Positions 5,272 to 9,024 of a stretch of 9,024 bases of DNA are shown here, piece by piece (the stretch's first letter is position 1; every line of letters starts with the position of its first letter). The notes under the pieces are model-generated. The model did no database searches, was not told where the DNA came from, and saw only the letters and a program-made list of their open reading frames with translations. This DNA comes from Deltaproteobacteria bacterium. Lineage in GTDB: Bacteria > Bdellovibrionota > UBA1018 > UBA923. Where the stretch lies: the NCBI GenBank assembly GCA_016194725.1, contig JACQAW010000191.1, forward strand, positions 1-9,024. Direction: 5' to 3'. Both the position numbers and the translations under genes were made by a program.

Positions 5272-6956
5272 GCAGCCCATTTCCAATTGATGCCAAACGC
5301 CTTAGCGTCAGCGAAGTTGCCGAGCTGGTTTTTGGCCGCAGAAAATTTTCCGCAGTTGAAATCGATGCCTCGTGCCGCGCAAAAATAAGCGCGACTTATG
5401 CACATCTGGATAACTTGCTCGAAAAACGGGTGCCGGTTTACGGTGTCACCACCGGCTTTGGCGACAGCTGCTTTCGCGTCATCGAGCGCGAACAATCCGA
5501 GACGCTTCAGAAAAACCTGATTTCTTACCTGCTTTGCGGAACCGGTCCCGCTTTTGCGCCGGCAGTGTCGCGGGCCATCATGCTGCTGCGCCTGAAGTCG
5601 CTGGCGCGCGGCTATTCTGGCGTAAGCCTCGACCTGATAGATAGGATGAAGCTGTTTCTGGAAAACGACTGGATTCCGGTCATTCCCCGCGAAGGTTCGC
5701 TGGGCGCCAGCGGCGACCTGATTCCCCTGGCTTACATCGCGCAGGCGCTGCAAGGCGAAGGTGAGCTGCATGTGGGCGACACCACCCGGCCCGCGGCGGA
5801 CGTGCTTAAGAAAGCCGGTGTCGCGCCTTATCGCCTGAAGCCCAAAGAGGGACTGGCGCTGGTCAATGGCACGAGCGCCATGTGCGGGCTAAGCCTGGCC
5901 AATCTGAACTCAGCTCGCTTTCTTTCCGAGCTGGCCTGTCTTTCGACCGCGTGGCTGGTGTTGGCTTTGCGCGGGCGTACCGAGGCGTTTGGCGAGCTGG
6001 TCAATGAGAAGGCCAAAACCCACGCGGGACAGGCGTACACCGCCCGAAAAATTCGTGAACTTTTAAATGACGAGTCTTACCGGTCCAAGCCGCTGGATCA
6101 GATTGGTACCACGGCGGGCCATACCCAGGAGCTGATTCAAGACCGCTACTCGGTACGTTGCACGCCTCAGATTTTGGGCCCGGTCTTCGACACCTTGACC
6201 CAGGTCGAAAGCTGGCTCGAAGTCGAGATGAACGGCACGTCCGACAACCCGCTCATCGACGAAGACGGTACGCTGGCCATGGGCGGAAATTTTTATGGCG
6301 GCTACCTGAGCCACGGCATGGACTATCTGAAGATTTCGCTCGCCCACGCGGCTGACCTGCTCGATCGCCAGCTGACCACGCTGATCGACGAAAAATCCAA
6401 TCGTGGCCTGCCGGCGAATCTGGCGAATTGGGCGGGAATTCCGGAATCCGAACGGTTTCTGCACCACGGCCTGAAAGGCCTGCACCAGGCCGTGAACGCC
6501 ATCACGTCTGAAATTCTGGCCAAGGCCACGCCCAATGGAATATTTTCGCGGTCCTCTGAATCGCACAATCAGGACAAGGTAAGCCTGGGCATGAGCGCCG
6601 CCGTTCAGTGCGGCGAGCTGCTCGAGCAAAGCTTCACGATCCAGTCCATGTACCTCATTTGCCTGGCCCAGGCGCTTGATCTGCGTGGCGTGCGTCTGAT
6701 CGGAAAAACTTCAGCGGCGATGTATGAGTTCGTGCGCGAAACCGTGCCGTTCGTCGACCGCGACATGCGGCTTGACGGGCATATTCGCGCGCTGGCGTTG
6801 AAACTCATAAAAATGGCTTCAGACCATGGAAAGGTATTTTCAGATGACTACCCAAAAAACTCCCCCGAATGCCCAGACGAGACACGACGTGATCGTGATT
6901 GGCGGCGGCCCGGGCGGCAGTCACCTGAGCACGTTATTGGCCCAGAAGGGCCTTGA
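5268..6956 (+). CDS. Aromatic amino acid ammonia-lyase (HAL/TAL/PAL family, MIO cofactor), with anomalous C-terminal overrun
   Basis: A 562-codon frame. It deaminates an aromatic amino acid (Tyr, Phe or His) without external cofactor, through an MIO group formed from Ala-Ser-Gly. That triad is A147-S148-G149 in GSLGASGDLIPLAY. The catalytic Tyr loop PVYGVTTGFGD (Y58), LVNGTSAMCG (198-207), QDRYSVRCTPQ (291-301) and the EMNGTSDNPL region (320-329) are all present, so the core is intact. In these pigment loci the product is the aryl starter acid. The selectivity position appears to be Y87 (NLISYLLCGTG), where His marks Tyr lyases and Phe marks Phe lyases, so the substrate is open. The recognisable domain ends near residue 515, but the frame runs on about 40 residues, antagonistically overlapping the next gene by over 100 bp; the tail is rich in Arg, Pro and Asp and looks like out-of-frame sequence. 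Confidence 0.92.
   Translation: MSSPFPIDAKRLSVSEVAELVFGRRKFSAVEIDASCRAKISATYAHLDNLLEKRVPVYGVTTGFGDSCFRVIEREQSETLQKNLISYLLCGTGPAFAPAVSRAIMLLRLKSLARGYSGVSLDLIDRMKLFLENDWIPVIPREGSLGASGDLIPLAYIAQALQGEGELHVGDTTRPAADVLKKAGVAPYRLKPKEGLALVNGTSAMCGLSLANLNSARFLSELACLSTAWLVLALRGRTEAFGELVNEKAKTHAGQAYTARKIRELLNDESYRSKPLDQIGTTAGHTQELIQDRYSVRCTPQILGPVFDTLTQVESWLEVEMNGTSDNPLIDEDGTLAMGGNFYGGYLSHGMDYLKISLAHAADLLDRQLTTLIDEKSNRGLPANLANWAGIPESERFLHHGLKGLHQAVNAITSEILAKATPNGIFSRSSESHNQDKVSLGMSAAVQCGELLEQSFTIQSMYLICLAQALDLRGVRLIGKTSAAMYEFVRETVPFVDRDMRLDGHIRALALKLIKMASDHGKVFSDDYPKNSPECPDETRRDRDWRRPGRQSPEHVIGPEGP
6828..6834 (+). promoter_or_regulatory. Ribosome binding site favouring the ATG at 6844 for the halogenase-like gene
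   Basis: GGAAAGG lies 9 nt before the ATG at 6844. The earlier in-frame ATG at 6826 directly abuts this site and has no upstream Shine-Dalgarno of its own. Confidence 0.6.
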
Positions 6957-8058
6957 TGTCGCGCTTTTCGAGCGCGAAAGCTTTCCCCGTTTTCACATCG
7001 GCGAATCCCTGCTGCCGGCCTCGATGCCGCATCTCATGGAAACCGGCTTTTACAAGAAACTTGACAGCGGCAAGTACATTCGCAAGTACGGCGCGCGTTT
7101 TGTCGACTATCGCACGGATGACGAAGTTTACTTCGGCTTCGACGACAGCCTGCGGCCCGAGTTTCCGATGGCCTTTGAGGTGCTGCGCTCGCAGTTCGAC
7201 AAGGACCTGCTTGAGCATGCCGTGGAGTGCGGCGTAAAGCTGCACCAGCCCGAACGGGTCAAGGAGGTCAGTTTCCACGACACGCACGGCGTGGTGAAGA
7301 CCTCCAAGGGCGAATACGAAGCGACTTTCATTGTCGATGCCACCGGACGTGACGCGTTCATCGGCAAGCAGATGAAGATGCGCCAGATGAACCGCGATTT
7401 GAATAATGTGGCGGTGTTCGCGCACTTCACCGGAGTGAAGCGCAACCCCGGTAAAAATGCCGGCGACATCATCATCGGCCTTCTGCCCGAACGCGCGTGG
7501 ACCTGGATCATTCCCTTTCAGGGCGAGCACACGTCGGTGGGCGTCGTTTGCTCGTCTGACGTTTTCAAGGGAGGCACCGACCTGGGCGAATACCTGAATC
7601 GTTCGCTGATGAGCAGCCCCAAGATGACCGAGTACATGAAGGACGCCGAGCGTTCCAGCGAAGTGACCGTAATTTCGAACTACTCGCACACCTCGGAGTC
7701 GCTCGTGGGCGACCGCTGGATGCTCGTGGGCGATGCGGCCGTGTTTCTTGACCCCATCTTCTCGTCGGGAGTGCACGTCGCGCTTTCTTCGGCGCGCTTC
7801 GCGTCGGAGACCCTGCTCAAGGCGTTTGACCGCAAGCTCACGCTTCGTCAGGAAGGCCTCAATACGGAATATGAAGCCAATGTCCATCGTGGCGTAAAGC
7901 GGTTTCACTCGCTGATCTCGCTGTTCTACGGCGACAACTTCGTGGCGCAGATGAAAAAGACGCTGACGCTCAAAAACACCCGCATGGCCTTTACCTCGGC
8001 CGTGGCCGGCGACGTGTGGAACGAAGGGAACTTCATCTTCCAGAAAAACGTGCTGTGA
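6844..8058 (+). CDS. FAD-dependent halogenase-like oxidoreductase (tryptophan/phenol halogenase family)
   Basis: A 404-residue flavoprotein. FAD loop: HDVIVIGGGPGGSHLSTLLA (14-33), with the acidic ALFERESFP end (E43). FPRFHIGESLLPASMP (47-62) is the halogenase/geranylgeranyl-reductase-like GES motif. The WxWxIP signature separating halogenases from monooxygenases is present as WTWIIP (219-224), and K81 in IRKYGARF is at a place where halogenases carry the Lys that handles hypohalite. The second FAD motif is GDAAVFLDPIFSSG (296-309). A true halogenase would chlorinate or brominate an activated ring with FADH2, halide and O2; xanthomonadins (bromine) and some flexirubins (chlorine) are halogenated this way or presumably so. 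Homologues without halogenase activity exist, so the reaction is inferred. Start at 6844 from the GGAAAGG site; 6826 is possible. The stop overlaps the ligase start as GTGA. Confidence 0.83.
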   Translation: MTTQKTPPNAQTRHDVIVIGGGPGGSHLSTLLAQKGLDVALFERESFPRFHIGESLLPASMPHLMETGFYKKLDSGKYIRKYGARFVDYRTDDEVYFGFDDSLRPEFPMAFEVLRSQFDKDLLEHAVECGVKLHQPERVKEVSFHDTHGVVKTSKGEYEATFIVDATGRDAFIGKQMKMRQMNRDLNNVAVFAHFTGVKRNPGKNAGDIIIGLLPERAWTWIIPFQGEHTSVGVVCSSDVFKGGTDLGEYLNRSLMSSPKMTEYMKDAERSSEVTVISNYSHTSESLVGDRWMLVGDAAVFLDPIFSSGVHVALSSARFASETLLKAFDRKLTLRQEGLNTEYEANVHRGVKRFHSLISLFYGDNFVAQMKKTLTLKNTRMAFTSAVAGDVWNEGNFIFQKNVL

Positions 8059-9024
8059 AAATCAGGCTCTGGAAAGGCTATCACTCCCAGGGCCTGCGAA
8101 GCCTGCTTGCGCAGACCTGGTCCGCCTCGTCCAATGACGAGATGCTCATCGCGTGCCCGCCTTTTTTGAAAGATCTGGATTTTGTCAGGCAGCTGCCGGC
8201 AGGCGAAATTGAATTTTGCGGCGAATGGGCGGGGCTCGAGATCGAACGCAAGGCGGGCGAGTCGCGCTCGTATGCCGAACCACCCGTGCTGGGGGTTTTT
8301 ACCTCGGGCACGGTAAGTGGCGTTGCCCGCCTGGTGTTGTACTCCAGGGCGAATATCGAAAGCTCGCTTGATGCGATTTTGGCTCTGTTTGAACGTTCGC
8401 GAATCGAGACGGTGTTCTGCTACCCGCAGCCCTTTCACACTTTCGGTCTTATCCTGGGCTATGCCCTGCCCATGCTGCGCGATTTTCAGCTGGTAACCGG
8501 TCAAGGGCGCTACTCCCGCTCTTTTCACGAGCTGCGCGCGGCCCAGCGCAACGAGCGGCTGCTGACCTTGGGAACACCCACGCATTTTCACGATCTCCTG
8601 AGCTATGTGCGCGAAGCCGGAATCGAGCTTGCGCCGTCCTATTCGTCCATCGTCGGCGGCGCGATGGTTTCAGTGGCGCAGTGGCGCGCTATTCGCGATT
8701 TCCTGCACGTTCAGGCGCCCAGCATCGGCTATGGCGCAACCGAGGCTTCGCCCGGTGTTTCCCATCTGCCGCCGGGTCGCGAGCCCCTTGAGGATGGCGA
8801 AATCGGTTTTGCGTTTCCGCATCTGTCGGTGGCGCTGCACGCGGGCCGCGGGCTTGAGTTTTCGGGGCGCTCGCTTTGCCTGGCCATGATTCAGGACGGC
8901 CGGCTTGAGTTTCCGAAAAGTGTTTTGCTTACGGATGACGTTCGCCAGCGCGACGACGGCCGGCTGGTGTATCAGGGGCGCACCGAGCTGATCCTGAACC
9001 GCGGCGGGCAAAAGTATTCGCTCG
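8055..9024 (+). CDS. AMP-forming acyl ligase (ANL superfamily), probable aryl starter-activating enzyme, 3' end outside window
   Basis: An uninterrupted frame of 323 codons from the GTG at 8055 to the window end. ANL motifs appear in order: a phosphate-binding loop variant VFTSGTVSGVARLVLYSRAN (81-100), the adenine-binding YGATEASPG (226-234), and the hinge region TDDVRQRDDGRLVYQGRTE (293-311) followed by LILNRGGQKYSL (312-323), where the C-terminal domain starts. Such enzymes activate a carboxylic acid with ATP and transfer it to CoA or an ACP; in aryl polyene loci the ligase loads the aromatic starter onto an ACP. The GTGA overlap with the halogenase-like gene supports the start, although no Shine-Dalgarno is clear. 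Two oddities: only about 80 residues precede the loop (typically 150 or more), and the loop lacks the canonical TTGxPK. A reduced or altered ligase is therefore possible. Confidence 0.82.
   Translation, partial: MKIRLWKGYHSQGLRSLLAQTWSASSNDEMLIACPPFLKDLDFVRQLPAGEIEFCGEWAGLEIERKAGESRSYAEPPVLGVFTSGTVSGVARLVLYSRANIESSLDAILALFERSRIETVFCYPQPFHTFGLILGYALPMLRDFQLVTGQGRYSRSFHELRAAQRNERLLTLGTPTHFHDLLSYVREAGIELAPSYSSIVGGAMVSVAQWRAIRDFLHVQAPSIGYGATEASPGVSHLPPGREPLEDGEIGFAFPHLSVALHAGRGLEFSGRSLCLAMIQDGRLEFPKSVLLTDDVRQRDDGRLVYQGRTELILNRGGQKYSL

Noticed and set aside
1611..6070. Decamer TTTTAAATGA repeated at about 1611, 4356 and 6061
   Set aside because: Each copy encodes Leu-Asn-Glu/Asp in frame inside three different genes; no arm, spacing or flanking similarity suggests a functional repeat.
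6826..6843. ATG at 6826 as start of the halogenase-like protein
   Set aside because: No Shine-Dalgarno precedes it, while GGAAAGG is well placed for the ATG at 6844. It remains possible.
6934..7908. 324-codon minus-strand open frame antisense to the halogenase-like gene
   Set aside because: It shows no recognisable motif and is a shadow of GC-biased third codon positions.

Overview
The window is a tightly packed piece of a type II fatty-acid/polyketide-like gene cluster. Its gene set is the one known from aryl polyene (APE), xanthomonadin and flexirubin-type (dialkylresorcinol-polyene) pigment loci: ketoreductase, FAD oxidoreductase, ketoacyl synthase, acyl carrier protein, dehydratase, second ketoacyl synthase, half-length KS-like protein, aromatic amino acid ammonia-lyase, flavin halogenase-like protein and an AMP-forming ligase. 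Such pathways are characteristic of Gram-negative bacteria. Base composition is GC-rich (judged by eye, not computed). I cannot name the genus. No rRNA, tRNA, mobile element or CRISPR array is visible, and there is essentially no intergenic DNA.

Layout. Positions 1-143 hold the end of a FabG-type ketoreductase. Then come a CrtI/RetSat-like FAD oxidoreductase (140-1651), a FabF-type ketoacyl synthase (1648-2871) and an ACP (2881-3174), all on the plus strand. A FabA/FabZ-type dehydratase (3145-3537) lies on the MINUS strand, wedged between the ACP and the second ketoacyl synthase (3536-4702), and overlaps both. The plus-strand series resumes with a KS-fold protein lacking the catalytic Cys (4699-5271), an MIO-type ammonia-lyase (5268-6956), a halogenase-type flavoprotein (about 6844-8058) and a ligase that starts at a GTG (8055) and runs off the window end. 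Most plus-strand junctions are 4-bp stop/start overlaps (ATGA, GTGA or TTGA), so translational coupling is likely.

Inferred joint function. The lyase would deaminate an aromatic amino acid to a cinnamate- or coumarate-type starter. The ligase would activate it onto the ACP, and the two ketoacyl synthases with the KS-like partner would extend it with malonyl units. FabG and the dehydratase would leave a conjugated double bond each round, because no enoyl reductase is seen. The halogenase-like protein and the CrtI-like oxidoreductase would tailor the aryl head or polyene. The product is therefore predicted to be a possibly halogenated aryl polyene pigment. This is inference from gene content. 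Export, methyltransferase, thioesterase and acyl/glycosyltransferase genes usual for such loci are not in the window.

Most notable points: the antisense dehydratase embedded in an otherwise co-directional operon and sharing a CATG start palindrome with its neighbour; the ammonia-lyase frame that overruns its expected end by about 40 residues into the next gene; and the compact ligase with a degenerate nucleotide-binding loop.
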